Assembly: GCF_900100485.1 (NCBI RefSeq) | Contig: NZ_FNDH01000012.1 | Location: forward strand, 1-64,000 | Length of the DNA stretch: 64,000 bases | Origin: Nitrosomonas sp. Nm132 | GTDB lineage: Bacteria; Pseudomonadota; Gammaproteobacteria; Burkholderiales; Nitrosomonadaceae | Reading direction: 5' to 3' | Part shown: positions 1-9,918 of the stretch, piece by piece | Position numbering within the stretch: the stretch's first letter is position 1 | Layout: every line of letters begins with the position of its first letter | The notes under the pieces: model-generated | The model's database searches: none | The model's input: only the letters and a program-made list of their open reading frames with translations | Told to the model about the DNA's origin: nothing | Made by a program: the position numbers and the translations under genes

Positions 1-1
1 A

Positions 2-261
2 CACCGGGTTGACGGCCATCTCTTCATCACGGTCTTAGCTTACCAGTTGGTGCAAATCATTCGTCGGCAATTGCAGGCACAAGGCATCAAGGCGCACTGG
101 CGCAGTTTGCGTGATATTTTGTCCGTACAACAGCGGGTGACTGCCTTTTTCCGGTGTGCCGATGGCCGCAGGCTACACGTACGGAGCCGGAACTGGCCGC
201 TATCTACCAGGCGCTAAACTTAGATCCGCTAGCAGGAGGAGTTATCAAGACATACGTATAA
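2..261 (+). pseudogene. IS4/IS1634-type transposase, C-terminal remnant
   Basis: The plus strand reads as the C-terminal part of a DDE transposase: an open frame from the window edge contains HRVDGHLFITVLAYQLVQII and later LRDILSVQQRVTAFFR, wording typical of IS4-superfamily (IS1634-like) transposases. Near position 185 the frame is lost; the next frame carries EPELAAIYQALNLDPLAGG and stops at 259-261. A single-base deletion therefore separates the last 26 or so residues from the rest. The 5' part lies outside the window, so I cannot tell whether the element is otherwise whole. The family assignment is from memory of these motifs. It is one of three transposase ruins in the first 2.3 kb. Confidence 0.6.
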
Positions 262-364
262 GCTTGATGTAACAGAAAAAATCAAATGTAGTGCCTTACG
301 ATCATTTCTTGCCTTGTAACATCATGATTGTTATGGTTTTTTAAAATATGATGTTAAAGATGGG

Positions 365-824
365 CTAGGTTAACAATCTTTTTTCGGCCTTCATGAGTAA
401 TGTAAGCAGCCTTGGCAAAAAGCTTATAGCGCAGTATTTTAAGGATAGTTGAATATCACTCTTACCTGACACTGCATCACTCCTTAGTATCACCTGGCGA
501 AACAAACTCATCACATTGTAAGCCAGCATCACTATCAGTAAAGCAGCTTCAGTCGCTCAGAAATCTCTGAGATTAAAGTCTCTCTCCGCCAAAATTATAT
601 TTCAGTTCCTTGATGCGGTTCTCGCAATCAGCACGGTCACGATATAAACACCACAGTTCTGCCGCAGGTAAATTCATATCCGTGACCAGCACACTATAGC
701 AGTAGCAAGCAAAAACCGGATCATCTGCAAATAAAGACAATGTCTTGCCCTTGGCATCAGGACACTCATCAATCTTTTGTCGAATACCCACCACCCGCCT
801 CGGTTTCTCCCAGCTTGGCGCCTG
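365..824 (-). pseudogene. IS1380-family transposase remnant
   Basis: On the minus strand the frame beginning near 824 reads PSWEKPRRVVGIRQKI, then LYRDRADCENRIKELKYNFG, which is the conserved DENRIKELK-type block of IS1380-family transposases. At about 575 the frame shifts, then continues as a C-terminal segment (ATEAALLIVMLAYNVMSLFR ... LPRLLTLLMKAEKRL) with one in-frame stop, ending at 365. The N-terminal half is absent: an in-frame stop at 825-827 lies directly upstream. The gene is thus truncated at its 5' end, frameshifted and carries a stop, so it cannot make active transposase. No matching terminal inverted repeats were recognised. Confidence 0.7.
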
Positions 825-910
825 CTAGAAAATTTCCCTAATGGAAAATCTGCGTTTATTTCTAATGACGTATGCGATAATTAATAATCTAGCAAAGAAA
901 TGCACTGCCT

Positions 911-1795
911 ATGTTCAGAACAATTGAAGATTTTGTTGGTAATACGCCATTAGTAAAACTTAAGCGTATACCCGAAAAGACAACTAATACCATTCTAGCC
1001 AAGCTTGAAGGGAATAATCCGGCAGGTTCAGTTAAAGATCGGCCAGCGCTTTCCATGATTATGCACGCGCAAAAGCGTGGTGATATAAAACCAGGTGATA
1101 CCTTAGTTGAGGCCACTAGTGGTAATACGGGTATTGCATTGGCAATGGCGGCAGCAATGATGAATTATCGTATGATCCTTGTTATGCCGGAGAATCTGAG
1201 TATTGAGCGCCGACAAGTAATGAGTGCATTTGGTGCGGAAATCATATTAACTCCTAAAGAGGGGGGCATGGAAAAGGCGCGGGATATCGCTGAGATAATG
1301 CGTAAGGAAGGCAGGGGCGTTATTCTTGATCAGTTTGCTAATCCCGATAATCCATTGGCACATTATGAGGGGACGGCCCCTGAGATTTGGCGTGAAACTG
1401 GCGGAAAAATAACCCATTTTGTAAGTAGCATGGGTACTACAGGAACGATTATGGGGTGTGCTCGATATTTTTTAGAAAAGAAATCAACTATTGAAATTAT
1501 TGGTGTACAACCAGAAGAAGGATCCCAGATTCCGGGTATTCGTAAGTGGTCGGAAGATTACTTGCCGAAAATATATGACCCCAGACAGTTGAATCGTATC
1601 ATGCTGGTTTCACAGCATGAAGCTGAAGCGATGACACGGCGGCTGGCACGCGAAGAGGGAATCTTTACAGGTATCTCATCTGGTGGTGCGTTAGCTGCAG
1701 CGCTTAAAATTTCTGCAGAGGTAGAAGATGCAGTAATTGTTTTTATTGCATGCGATCGAGGTGATCGTTATTTATCTACCGGGATTTTTAATTAA
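911..1795 (+). CDS. cysM: O-acetylserine sulfhydrylase B (cysteine synthase B)
   Basis: CysM makes L-cysteine from O-acetylserine and sulfide (or thiosulfate, giving S-sulfocysteine) in the cytoplasm with a PLP cofactor. The 294-residue protein is full length for the family. GNTPLVKL stands at 10-17; SVKDRPA at 40-46 places the PLP lysine at K42; EATSGNTG is the substrate loop; GTTGTIMG is the phosphate-binding glycine loop. The relatively short length and the style of the C-terminus favour CysM over CysK. It stands alone between two dead transposase genes, so its neighbours give no pathway information. The start at 911 gives the N-terminus expected for the family. Confidence 0.93.
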   Translation: MFRTIEDFVGNTPLVKLKRIPEKTTNTILAKLEGNNPAGSVKDRPALSMIMHAQKRGDIKPGDTLVEATSGNTGIALAMAAAMMNYRMILVMPENLSIERRQVMSAFGAEIILTPKEGGMEKARDIAEIMRKEGRGVILDQFANPDNPLAHYEGTAPEIWRETGGKITHFVSSMGTTGTIMGCARYFLEKKSTIEIIGVQPEEGSQIPGIRKWSEDYLPKIYDPRQLNRIMLVSQHEAEAMTRRLAREEGIFTGISSGGALAAALKISAEVEDAVIVFIACDRGDRYLSTGIFN

Positions 1796-1817
1796 CGTGA
1801 GTTCGGTATAAAAATCA

Positions 1818-2294
1818 TTACACCACGGCTGGAAGAGCCTGGGATAATCTAATATTAAGGGAAGGCTTCTTCTCGCGGGTCTTTCCCCTGGCAGCAAGCG
1901 CTGTCATCATTTTATGTGACCAGATGCGGCGATTGCGACATACACTGATCTTGGTCGAATCAATGAAGCTCATCCCACGGCAGCGCCCAAAACGGCTGAT
2001 CAGAAAACAGCTCAAGGGCACCGGCGTTACCTTGCAACAGCTCAACAAAGCGATTGTAGCTCACCAGTCCTGGAAAATAAGACCGCTCATTCCTCAATGC
2101 CTGATTCAGGCAATAGTCCTTAGTCCGGTAGCCCGACAGATGGAACCCCACCACGATCGTCATGACTTCACTAAGACACAGCTCCCTCGTCGCCGACGCG
2201 GCTTTAGCGAGGATTTCAGCAAGTGCTACTCCCACCACGACTCAAACTCCTGGCAAAAGTCGTCAGTCGCACAAAAAATCGCTATAGTATCCAT
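1818..2294 (-). pseudogene. IS982-family transposase, frameshifted and truncated
   Basis: A minus-strand start at 2294 gives MDTIAIFCATDDFCQEFE, the typical N-terminus of IS982 transposases. A stop after SWWE and a frame change lead into CLSEVMTIVVGFHLSGYRTK (about 2180) and then WALPWDELH; another frame change near 1965 gives GMSFIDSTKISVCRNRRI, the DDE-domain block with its first Asp. Homology ends at AARGKT near 1878, after which the reading frame runs on with unrelated sequence to a stop at 1818. At least two frameshifts, one stop and a missing C-terminus mark it as dead. Its ends are not obvious as inverted repeats. Confidence 0.75.
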
Positions 2295-2346
2295 CGGAAT
2301 CTGATTCCTCTCGTGATGAAGCTCTTTCCTAAAATCGTTTCGTCAT

Positions 2347-2364
2347 AAGGAATTCGGATTCCTT
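2347..2364. terminator. Short hairpin downstream of serB
   Basis: The arms AAGGAAT (2347-2353) and ATTCCTT (2358-2364) pair around a TCGG loop. It lies 34 bp past the serB stop, but no T-run follows in the serB direction, so a terminator role is only a guess. Confidence 0.25.
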
Positions 2365-2397
2365 TTACAGCTTTTCTTACGTCGAACACACGTTAAA

Positions 2398-3228
2398 TTA
2401 CTCAAAAAGATTGATAATGCCGTCCAGTCCCACAAAATTAATTGAATAAGTTGATTTTTCCCGTAGGATGGGCTTGGCATGGTAAGCAATACCGATGCCG
2501 GCTGATTCCAGCATTCTTAGATCATTTGCGCCATCACCAATAGCAATAACCTGTTCTTTTCTGAGACCTAACTCATCTTGTATGCGCTTTAGCGCTTCAG
2601 CTTTTCCTTCTGCACCGATAATCTTGCCAACTACCTGGCCAGTTAGTTTTTTATCCTTGACTTCCAGTGTGTTTGCAAAGGCAAAATCTAAGCCTAGCTT
2701 TGCTTTGATCTTATCAGTAAAGAATGTATAACCGCCGGAGATCACCATGGTTTTGAGACCCGCCATTTGCATATGCTGCAGCATTTTCTCCGCGCCAGGA
2801 TTTAATTTAACCTTTTCGTCATAAACTTTTTGTAGCGCTTCTTGCGGCAATCCTTCCATAAGTGCCGTGCGACGAATCAGGCTCTCGGCAAAATCAATCT
2901 CACCTCGCATGGTGCTCTGTGTGATTTCCGCAACTTGTGGTTTGACATTGCACATGCCAGCCATTTCATCAATCGATTCAATGGCGATCAGTGTTGAATC
3001 CATATCCATTGCAACCAACCCAAAATTGGCTGCCTTTGTTCCAATCGGAACAAAAGCATAATCGAGTTGTACTTCAGCGCAGTATTCGGGAATATCGGGG
3101 TGTGACCTGGCATTTACCAAACGGAACGCTTGTTTGGTAACACGCTCAATATGGCTGGCTTGTGCAAGTTTTGCAAGTGCCCTAAGGTCGCTGTTTTCAA
3201 TATCTAATCCTTGGATGATGAGGTTCAT
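2398..3228 (-). CDS. serB: Phosphoserine phosphatase
   Basis: SerB removes phosphate from O-phosphoserine, the last step of serine synthesis, in the cytoplasm. It is a HAD-superfamily enzyme: motif I MDMDSTL puts the nucleophile at D75 and the acid/base at D77; VISGG is motif II; a downstream lysine and GDGANDLRML form motifs III and IV. Residues 1-70 form the small N-terminal domain found in many proteobacterial SerB proteins. The 276-residue length is normal. The gene is divergent from pepA, with a 263-bp spacer that must hold both promoters, although no clear pair of boxes was recognised there. Confidence 0.93.
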   Translation of the reverse strand: MNLIIQGLDIENSDLRALAKLAQASHIERVTKQAFRLVNARSHPDIPEYCAEVQLDYAFVPIGTKAANFGLVAMDMDSTLIAIESIDEMAGMCNVKPQVAEITQSTMRGEIDFAESLIRRTALMEGLPQEALQKVYDEKVKLNPGAEKMLQHMQMAGLKTMVISGGYTFFTDKIKAKLGLDFAFANTLEVKDKKLTGQVVGKIIGAEGKAEALKRIQDELGLRKEQVIAIGDGANDLRMLESAGIGIAYHAKPILREKSTYSINFVGLDGIINLFE

Positions 3229-3491
3229 GGAGTATCTCGTTATTATTAATTATGGTCTTGGTGTGAATTGGAGCAAGCGCAAAGCAAAGCGCTCCAGATG
3301 CACTGGATTTTTATAGACAGGGGTTTGAATAAATGCTCGTTTTAATTCGAAACCGATTTTAAGATAGAGATTCTACTACAGTTAAGCGATATTGCTTATT
3401 TTGACTTTATGCAATAAGTGCAGCGATAATCCATGCAGGTTTATTTCTGAATTTCTTTCGTCTTAGAGAATACTTAAACAAGGAGTAGAAA

Positions 3492-4982
3492 GTGGATTTT
3501 GCAATCAAATTCGGCACCTCAGAAAAACAGCGTGGAGCCTGTGTTGTGGTAGGTATATTTGAATCACGCAAATTGACCGAGCCAGCTAAAATTTTGGATG
3601 ATACTTCAAAAGGCTACATCAGTAATATCTTGCGTCAGGGTGATATGGAGGGTAAAGCAAATACAACTTTGCTATTACATGGCGTTCCCGATATTCCAAG
3701 TAAGCGGGTGATGTTGGTTGGATTAGGCAAAGAAAAGGATTTTAATGACAAGGCATATCAGCTTGCTGTTTCAACGACATTCAAGGCGCTACATCAAACA
3801 GGTGCTGCAGACGCTACCCTCTTTCTGGCAGATATTCCATTAAAACAGCGGAATATTGCGTGGAAAATTACCCAGACTATTATTATCGCGACGGAAAGTG
3901 CTTATCGTTTTGATCGCCTCAAAAGTAAGCCGGAAAAAGAATCTTCAATACTTGACAAGGCTACGATATATGTAAACGACCAAGCATCGTTGCTAGTCGG
4001 AGAGAAGGCTCTCCAGCAGGGTCTCGCTATCGCACGTGGTATGAGTGTCGCCAAAGATCTTGGTAATCTGGCGCCCAATATCTGCACACCGACATATCTT
4101 GCGGAGCAAGCCAAAGAAATGGCTAAGCTTTATAAGCTCAAAGTTTCTGTTTTAGAGCAGAAAGACATGGAGAAGCTTGGCATGGGTGCTTTTCTCGCGG
4201 TAGCTCGCGGCAGCCATCAACCGGCTAAACTCATTGCGCTGGAGTATCGCGGTTTGGCAAAAATGGAGAAACCTATTGTGCTGGTAGGTAAAGGGGTGAC
4301 TTTTGATACAGGCGGAATTTCATTGAAGCCGCCTGCAGAGATGGATGAGATGAAATTTGATATGAGTGGTGCGGCCAGTGTTTTCGGTACCCTGACTGCG
4401 GCGGCGGAAATGAAGCTCCCTCTCAATATTGTCGGTATCATTCCTGCAACTGAGAATATGCCGGGTGGTAATGCTACAAAACCCGGAGATGTGGTAACGA
4501 GCATGTCTGGACGCACGATCGAGATTCTAAATACGGACGCTGAGGGGCGGCTTATTTTATGCGATGCGCTGACGTATGCAGAGCGGTATAAGCCAGATGT
4601 TGTTATTGATATCGCAACGCTTACTGGCGCTTGTGTGATCGCTTTGGGGCATATGGCGTCAGGCTTAATGAGTAATAATGATCAGCTGGCCGAGGAATTG
4701 TTGCAGGCTTCCGAATTATCGTCGGATCGCGCCTGGCGATTACCGATGTGGGATGATTATCAGGAATTGTTGAAGAGCAACTTTGCGGATATGGCAAATA
4801 TTGGTGGGCGTTCAGCAGGAACAATTACGGCTGCTTGTTTTTTGTCGCGCTTTACAGAAAAATATTCATGGGCACATCTCGATATTGCAGGTACGGCCTG
4901 GAAGAACGGTAAAGAGAAAGGATCTACTGGTCGTCCGGTGCCGCTTTTGACGCAATTTCTGCTTTCACGTGCGAAAGCATAA
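3492..4982 (+). CDS. pepA: Leucyl aminopeptidase (cytosol aminopeptidase)
   Basis: PepA is a hexameric M17 metallopeptidase that removes N-terminal residues from peptides; in some proteobacteria it also binds DNA. The signature NTDAEGRL is at residues 347-354 and GKGVTFDTGGISLK upstream supplies the first metal ligands (K, D). The 496-residue length is usual. The start is a GTG at 3492 preceded by AAGGAG with normal spacing; no nearby ATG gives a better N-terminus. It is followed after about 100 bp by holC, as in many beta- and gammaproteobacteria (pepA-holC-valS), which supports both calls. Confidence 0.95.
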   Translation: MDFAIKFGTSEKQRGACVVVGIFESRKLTEPAKILDDTSKGYISNILRQGDMEGKANTTLLLHGVPDIPSKRVMLVGLGKEKDFNDKAYQLAVSTTFKALHQTGAADATLFLADIPLKQRNIAWKITQTIIIATESAYRFDRLKSKPEKESSILDKATIYVNDQASLLVGEKALQQGLAIARGMSVAKDLGNLAPNICTPTYLAEQAKEMAKLYKLKVSVLEQKDMEKLGMGAFLAVARGSHQPAKLIALEYRGLAKMEKPIVLVGKGVTFDTGGISLKPPAEMDEMKFDMSGAASVFGTLTAAAEMKLPLNIVGIIPATENMPGGNATKPGDVVTSMSGRTIEILNTDAEGRLILCDALTYAERYKPDVVIDIATLTGACVIALGHMASGLMSNNDQLAEELLQASELSSDRAWRLPMWDDYQELLKSNFADMANIGGRSAGTITAACFLSRFTEKYSWAHLDIAGTAWKNGKEKGSTGRPVPLLTQFLLSRAKA

Positions 4983-5079
4983 AGCTGAGCATGGATGGAT
5001 GGAGGGAGGGATGATGCAGTGTGGGAAGTACTGGAGCTTTAACGAAGATGATTGTGGTGATGGATTTAGCGCTTAAACG

Positions 5080-5517
5080 ATGACGCAAATTGATTTTTAT
5101 TCAGGAGCGTCTGATAAATTACTGGTTGCATGTCGTTTGAGTGCAAAAGTGGTTCAACAAGCGCTCAGAATGATGATTTATATACCGGATTCATTGCTTC
5201 TGGATCGATTTGATAAATTGCTTTGGACATTTTCTCCCATCAGCTTTGTTCCGCATTGTCACGTTGGGGACAGGTTAGCTGACGTGACAGCGGTGATATT
5301 AAGCGGAAATAGTGAGGAAACTCAGCGGATTGAACATCATGAAGTCCTGCTTAACTTGCATGATGAAGTGCCACCATATTATGATCAGTTTCAAAGAGTG
5401 ATTGAAGTTGTGGGGGATGAACCTAATGACAAGATTGCTGCTCGTAAACGTTATCGTTTTTATCAGGAACAGGGTTTTGGTGTGCGTCACCATAGGCTGG
5501 ATCAGAATCAGGATTGA
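5080..5517 (+). CDS. holC: DNA polymerase III chi subunit
   Basis: HolC (chi) links the clamp-loader of the replicative DNA polymerase to single-strand binding protein through its psi partner. The 145-residue protein begins TQIDFYSGASDKL and contains LLWTFSPISFVPHC, both characteristic of the family, and ends with the usual charged helix (KRYRFYQEQGF). The order pepA-holC-(small ORF)-valS is the classic one and strongly supports the identification. The ribosome-binding site is weak, so the gene may rely on translation from the upstream message. Confidence 0.85.
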   Translation: MTQIDFYSGASDKLLVACRLSAKVVQQALRMMIYIPDSLLLDRFDKLLWTFSPISFVPHCHVGDRLADVTAVILSGNSEETQRIEHHEVLLNLHDEVPPYYDQFQRVIEVVGDEPNDKIAARKRYRFYQEQGFGVRHHRLDQNQD

Positions 5518-5553
5518 ACCAGACCATAACGATTCTTTCTGTCTCATTTCACT

Positions 5554-5931
5554 ATGGGTGATCATTCCGAGATGCCGTCCGAGATTGATGATGAAATCTT
5601 GCTGAATAAGTTGGATATTGTATTGCTGCGATATCGGAAGGAGTCTTCTGCATTGATTCATCCCAAAGAAGCAGTATCCCCATTTCCAGCTTCTTCTCAA
5701 GTTGTGGGGCGGCAATCGGAAAATATACCGGCATCAGCAAATCAGGCGATTCCGACATTGACCGAGAAATGCTCATTGCCCTCAGTAAACTGGCCGGTAG
5801 AATTCGATGTTTCCCTGTTACTTTGTTATGCATTCGATGCGGCACTTAGGGAAACTCAAATCAAATTAAGTCCAACGGATCGGCTGGCGTTGCTTCAAGC
5901 ATTATCACGACGCTTGCCTAAAAACCTGTAA
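5554..5931 (+). CDS. Hypothetical protein between holC and valS
   Basis: A 125-residue open frame starts 36 bp after holC and ends 82 bp before valS, in the same direction. No catalytic motif was recognised. The N-terminal third is acidic and helical ([20 protein letters not shown]); the middle is Pro/Ser-rich and likely flexible; the C-terminal third is again helical ([17 protein letters not shown]). No signal peptide or membrane segment is visible. In related bacteria a small unconserved gene often fills this position. Its function is unknown; the position in a replication and translation operon is the only lead. Confidence 0.6.
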   Translation: MGDHSEMPSEIDDEILLNKLDIVLLRYRKESSALIHPKEAVSPFPASSQVVGRQSENIPASANQAIPTLTEKCSLPSVNWPVEFDVSLLLCYAFDAALRETQIKLSPTDRLALLQALSRRLPKNL

Positions 5932-5942
5932 GTCTAATAGCC

Positions 5943-5974
5943 TTGCTATCAGCGGTAATGCCTTCCGATATAAT
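5943..5974 (+). promoter_or_regulatory. Candidate valS promoter
   Basis: A perfect TATAAT (5969-5974) lies 39 bp before the valS start. A -35-like TTGCTA is at 5943-5948, but the 20-bp spacer is longer than usual, so the -35 assignment is uncertain. Confidence 0.4.
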
Positions 5975-6013
5975 GGCAGATTTTTTCTTGCTAAATTTAA
6001 CAGACTAATTTCC

Positions 6014-8779
6014 ATGGAACTTGCAAAAAGTTTTGATCCAAAGCTCATCGAAGCGCGCTGGTACTCAGAGTGGGAGTCATCAGGTTATTTCAGACCAACA
6101 AATGAAAAAGGTGCTGCCGCTTACTGCATTGTGCTGCCCCCTCCTAATGTCACCGGTACCCTGCATATGGGGCATGCGTTTCAGCATACTCTAATGGATG
6201 CGTTGATTCGTTATCATCGTATGCTGGGTGATAATACATTATGGCAGCCAGGTACCGATCATGCGGGTATTGCAACGCAAATAGTCGTCGAGCGCCAGTT
6301 GGATCAAGAAAATATTGATCGGCGAGAGCTCGGACGCGAGGCGTTTCTCAAGCGTGTCTGGAAGTGGAAGGAGGAATCGGGTTCAATCATTACGCGTCAG
6401 ATGCGGCGAATGGGTGCTTCTTGCGACTGGTCGCGCGAGCGTTTTACTATGGATGAAATGCTTTCCCAGGCAGTGACAGAGGTATTTGTACGGTTATATC
6501 GAGAAGGATTGATTTATCGTGGCAAGCGTCTGGTTAACTGGGATCCCGTGCTGCAAACAGCGGTATCTGATCTGGAAGTCGTCTCGGCAGAAGAAACTGG
6601 CTCACTCTGGCATATTTGTTATCCATTTGAGCAGGATACAAGCGCTACATTGCAGGAGGGCGGGTTGGTTGTTGCGACAACGCGGCCAGAAACTATGTTG
6701 GGTGACATGGCGGTTGCTGTCCATCCAGAAGATGAACGCTACCGGCATCTGATCGGACGGCATCTGCGATTACCCCTCAGTGAGCGTACGATCCCCATTA
6801 TTGCGGATGATTATGTTGATCCAACATTCGGTACAGGATGTGTGAAAATTACGCCGGCACACGATTTTAACGATTATCAGGTCGGATTACGTCATAAGCT
6901 GGTTCCGCTTAATATTTTTACGCTTGATGGAAAAATCAGCGAATTTGCTCCGGCTGAATATCAAGGAATGGATCGTTTTGAGGCGAGGAAAAGGATAATT
7001 AGCGATCTGGAAGCACAGGGGTTGCTGGTCGAAACGCGCTCTCACAAGCTGATGGTACCCCGGGGAGACCGTACTCAAACTGTTATTGAGCCCATGCTGA
7101 CCGATCAGTGGTATGTGGCTATGGAGGGGATGGCCAAACGTGGCTTGGAGGCGGTGGCGAGTGGTGAAGTTCGTTTCACGCCAGAAAATTGGACGCATGT
7201 TTACAACCAGTGGTTGGAAAGTATCCAGGATTGGTGTATTTCTCGGCAATTATGGTGGGGTCACCGAATTACAGCATGGTATGACGAGGATGGCAATGTC
7301 ACGGTTGCGCACAATCTTGAAGAGGCGCGGCAGCTATCAGGTAAGGAAAGTCTCAGGCAAGATGAAGATGTGCTTGATACCTGGTTTTCTTCTGCATTAT
7401 GGCCATTTTCCACGCTGGGATGGCCACAACAGACAGACGAACTCAAGACCTTTTTACCGACTTCGGTGCTGGTGACCGGGTTTGACATCATTTTTTTCTG
7501 GGTTGCGCGTATGGTCATGATGTCACTTCATTTTACTGGAAAGGTGCCATTCAGGGAGGTTTATGTGACCGGATTAATCCGTGATTCGGAAGGTCAAAAG
7601 ATGAGTAAATCCAAGGGAAATGTGCTGGACCCTCTCGATCTGATCGATGGTATTTTGCTGCCGGAATTGGTCAAAAAGCGTACTATCGGTTTGATGAACC
7701 CCAAGCAGGCTGAATCAATCGAGAAAAATACACGCAAGCAATTCCCGCAGGGTATACCTGCGTTTGGTACCGATGCGCTGCGCTTTACTTTCGCGAGCTT
7801 AGCTTCACATGGGCGCGATATTAAATTTGATTTGCAGCGATGCGAAGGTTACCGAAATTTCTGTAATAAGTTATGGAATGCAACTCGTTTTGTACTCATG
7901 AACTGTGAGGGGAAAGATACCGGCTTGGATGATACGTTACCTCTGGCATTTTCTCATGCGGATAAATGGATTATCGGTCGATTGCAACAGGCTGAACACA
8001 GTGTAGCGCAAGCTTTTAATGGTTACCGTTTTGATTTGGCTGCACGCGAGATCTACGAGTTTATCTGGGATGAGTACTGCGATTGGTATGTAGAGTTTGC
8101 TAAGGTTCAATTAAATTTTGGTAGTGATGCTGAACAACGTACTACCCGCCGGGTCTTGGTGCGAGTGCTCGAAACTGCGCTTAGGTTGGCGCATCCTGTA
8201 ATTCCGTTTGTTACTGAGGAGTTATGGCAGAAAATTGCACCACTGGCAGGTAAACAAGGCAAAAGCATCATCTGTCAACCTTACCCACGGGCCGATCTTA
8301 CACGCATTGACGAGGAGGTCAGTAGTCGTATTGCGTTGCTCAAAGAAATCATTAATGCGTGTCGTGGATTACGTGGCGAAATGAAGTTATCTCCAGCAGC
8401 GAGAATTCCCTTGCTAATTGAGGGTAATCAATCTGCGTTGGCAGGTTTTTCTGCTTATTTGATAGCATTGGCTAAGTTATCTAATGTGGAAATTATGCCG
8501 AATGGGTTCCCGGATGCGGATGCGGATGTGTCGATCGCTGTCGTTGGAGAGTTTCGATTGCTGCTTAAAATTGAAATAGATGTGTCGACAGAGCGCGAGC
8601 GACTCCAAAAAGAAATTCTTCGCTTGGAAGCCGAGATCGGCAAGGCAAGAGCAAAACTTGATAATCCGGATTTTGTACAACGCGCGCCAGAAAAAGTGGT
8701 TACTCAGGAGAGGGGTCGTTTGGCAGGTTTTAATACAATGTTGTCTAAGTTGATAGAACAATTGCAAAGACTTAATTAG
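6014..8779 (+). CDS. valS: Valyl-tRNA synthetase
   Basis: ValS charges tRNA-Val with valine and edits misactivated threonine. It is a class I synthetase: the HIGH-type motif HMGH is at 51-54 and KMSKS starts at residue 529. [10 protein letters not shown] marks the editing (CP1) domain. The tRNA-binding helical domain follows, and the C-terminal 60 or so residues form the coiled-coil arm ([16 protein letters not shown]). The 921-residue length is typical of bacterial ValS. It is the last gene of the pepA-holC-valS group. Confidence 0.97.
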   Translation: MELAKSFDPKLIEARWYSEWESSGYFRPTNEKGAAAYCIVLPPPNVTGTLHMGHAFQHTLMDALIRYHRMLGDNTLWQPGTDHAGIATQIVVERQLDQENIDRRELGREAFLKRVWKWKEESGSIITRQMRRMGASCDWSRERFTMDEMLSQAVTEVFVRLYREGLIYRGKRLVNWDPVLQTAVSDLEVVSAEETGSLWHICYPFEQDTSATLQEGGLVVATTRPETMLGDMAVAVHPEDERYRHLIGRHLRLPLSERTIPIIADDYVDPTFGTGCVKITPAHDFNDYQVGLRHKLVPLNIFTLDGKISEFAPAEYQGMDRFEARKRIISDLEAQGLLVETRSHKLMVPRGDRTQTVIEPMLTDQWYVAMEGMAKRGLEAVASGEVRFTPENWTHVYNQWLESIQDWCISRQLWWGHRITAWYDEDGNVTVAHNLEEARQLSGKESLRQDEDVLDTWFSSALWPFSTLGWPQQTDELKTFLPTSVLVTGFDIIFFWVARMVMMSLHFTGKVPFREVYVTGLIRDSEGQKMSKSKGNVLDPLDLIDGILLPELVKKRTIGLMNPKQAESIEKNTRKQFPQGIPAFGTDALRFTFASLASHGRDIKFDLQRCEGYRNFCNKLWNATRFVLMNCEGKDTGLDDTLPLAFSHADKWIIGRLQQAEHSVAQAFNGYRFDLAAREIYEFIWDEYCDWYVEFAKVQLNFGSDAEQRTTRRVLVRVLETALRLAHPVIPFVTEELWQKIAPLAGKQGKSIICQPYPRADLTRIDEEVSSRIALLKEIINACRGLRGEMKLSPAARIPLLIEGNQSALAGFSAYLIALAKLSNVEIMPNGFPDADADVSIAVVGEFRLLLKIEIDVSTERERLQKEILRLEAEIGKARAKLDNPDFVQRAPEKVVTQERGRLAGFNTMLSKLIEQLQRLN

Positions 8780-8901
8780 TCTTTGGAGTATGCATTCCTT
8801 GTTTTAAGAAAGAAAGCTACTAAATGCCAACGGCTGTGTGAGGAAAGCTGGAAAATTGCTTGATTGAGATAAATTGATAATTACTTAAATGGACGAGATC
8901 A

Positions 8902-9396
8902 GTGGAGAAAATGCAAACCATCGAGAAGAAGCGCCAGGGTGGATTGTTGATGGCGATGATGTGGCTGACAACTGTGAGTACTTCACTGTGTGCCGAAAAA
9001 TCGGGCCTCCAAAGCTTACTTACTGAGGGCCGAATTATCTCTCATATGGGATTTGATATGGATGGATTATATGATCCATTTATCTTTCATGCGCTGCCTT
9101 ACCCTGGGTACTTGTTTTATAGTCCATGCTATCCTTTCGTGACTTGTGCGGCTTTCCATCAATACCGGTTAATTATGAAGCGCAAGCAAAGGTTGCAAAG
9201 ACTTCGTGAGCGGAGCGAGCGACGGGCATCGGGAAGATCATTTATAGGCCGACAGCGCGCAGAGTCTTATCAAATGAATGAAAATGAAATTCTTCCTGGA
9301 TTCAGGGGTTATAGTCAAATCCGACCTGAGTATAAAGGTATTGGCGATTATTTACCTGAGTTCTCAGAAAAAGGGACTTCAGCAGTAGGGAAATAG
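8902..9396 (+). CDS. Putative exported protein of unknown function
   Basis: A 164-residue frame starts with GTG at 8902; an ATG at 8911 preceded closely by GGAG is an alternative start. The N-terminus has basic residues followed by a hydrophobic stretch (GGLLMAMMWLTTVSTSLCAE), consistent with a Sec signal peptide. A Tyr/Pro/Phe-rich segment follows (YPGYLFYSPCYPF), with three cysteines in the precursor, then an Arg-rich region (KRKQRLQRLRERSERR). No family was recognised. It lies alone between valS and the oxidase cluster. Function unknown. Confidence 0.5.
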   Translation: MEKMQTIEKKRQGGLLMAMMWLTTVSTSLCAEKSGLQSLLTEGRIISHMGFDMDGLYDPFIFHALPYPGYLFYSPCYPFVTCAAFHQYRLIMKRKQRLQRLRERSERRASGRSFIGRQRAESYQMNENEILPGFRGYSQIRPEYKGIGDYLPEFSEKGTSAVGK

Positions 9397-9601
9397 GATT
9401 GTTTTCTTTTTTCACTGGTCTAGTGTAGAGCTTACTAGTTTAATTAATATTTATTTATCCTATTAATGAAAATTTCAAGGGATGTAAAGATTTTCTAGTA
9501 TTAGATTTTATCTTGGCTTACATCCATTTTCTTCCTTTTTTCGTGGTGCGGGATAAGAGTAAGGGAAGTCATCAGAATGAATAAATAAATGGGCGGACCT
9601 T

Positions 9602-9646
9602 CTTCTTTCTCGCAAAAAAGGAAGACTTTCTTTTGCGAGAAAGAAG
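9602..9646. repeat. Perfect 16-bp inverted repeat, stem-loop
   Basis: CTTCTTTCTCGCAAAA (9602-9617) is perfectly complementary to 9631-9646, around a 13-nt loop. It sits in the 520-bp gene-free stretch between the exported protein and coxB. It is about 205 bp past the upstream stop codon and lacks a following T-run, so it is not an obvious terminator. The rest of the gap is AT-rich with no convincing gene. Confidence 0.6.
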
Positions 9647-9723
9647 GGGAAATTAAAAATCCCCACATTTGAAACAGGGGAATTTTTCTATAAGAATCAT
9701 GATTTTCCCTTGTGAGTACAAAA

Positions 9724-9753
9724 CTGACATGCTAGAATTATTAGCAGTATTAT
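9724..9753 (+). promoter_or_regulatory. Candidate promoter of the cytochrome oxidase cluster
   Basis: CTGACA (9724-9729) and TATTAT (9748-9753) are separated by 18 bp, a plausible sigma-70 pair. This would give coxB a leader of about 160 nt. The boxes are not perfect, so this is tentative. Confidence 0.35.
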
Positions 9754-9918
9754 TGGGTAAGTTAGTGGCAATAAAAACTATTAGAGATTTGTATAAATTT
9801 AGGTTGTGAAGTAATTTGCAGTTAGGTGGTTTATGCGTCCATTTGCATTTGTATCAAATGGGCGCGATTTTTTAGTATGTGAAATTAGACAAAATTAGTA
9901 ATTTATGTGGGGGGGAAT

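Noticed and set aside
1924-2304. Plus-strand 126-residue open frame
   Set aside because: It lies antisense to the IS982-type transposase remnant, whose minus-strand reading has clear family motifs.
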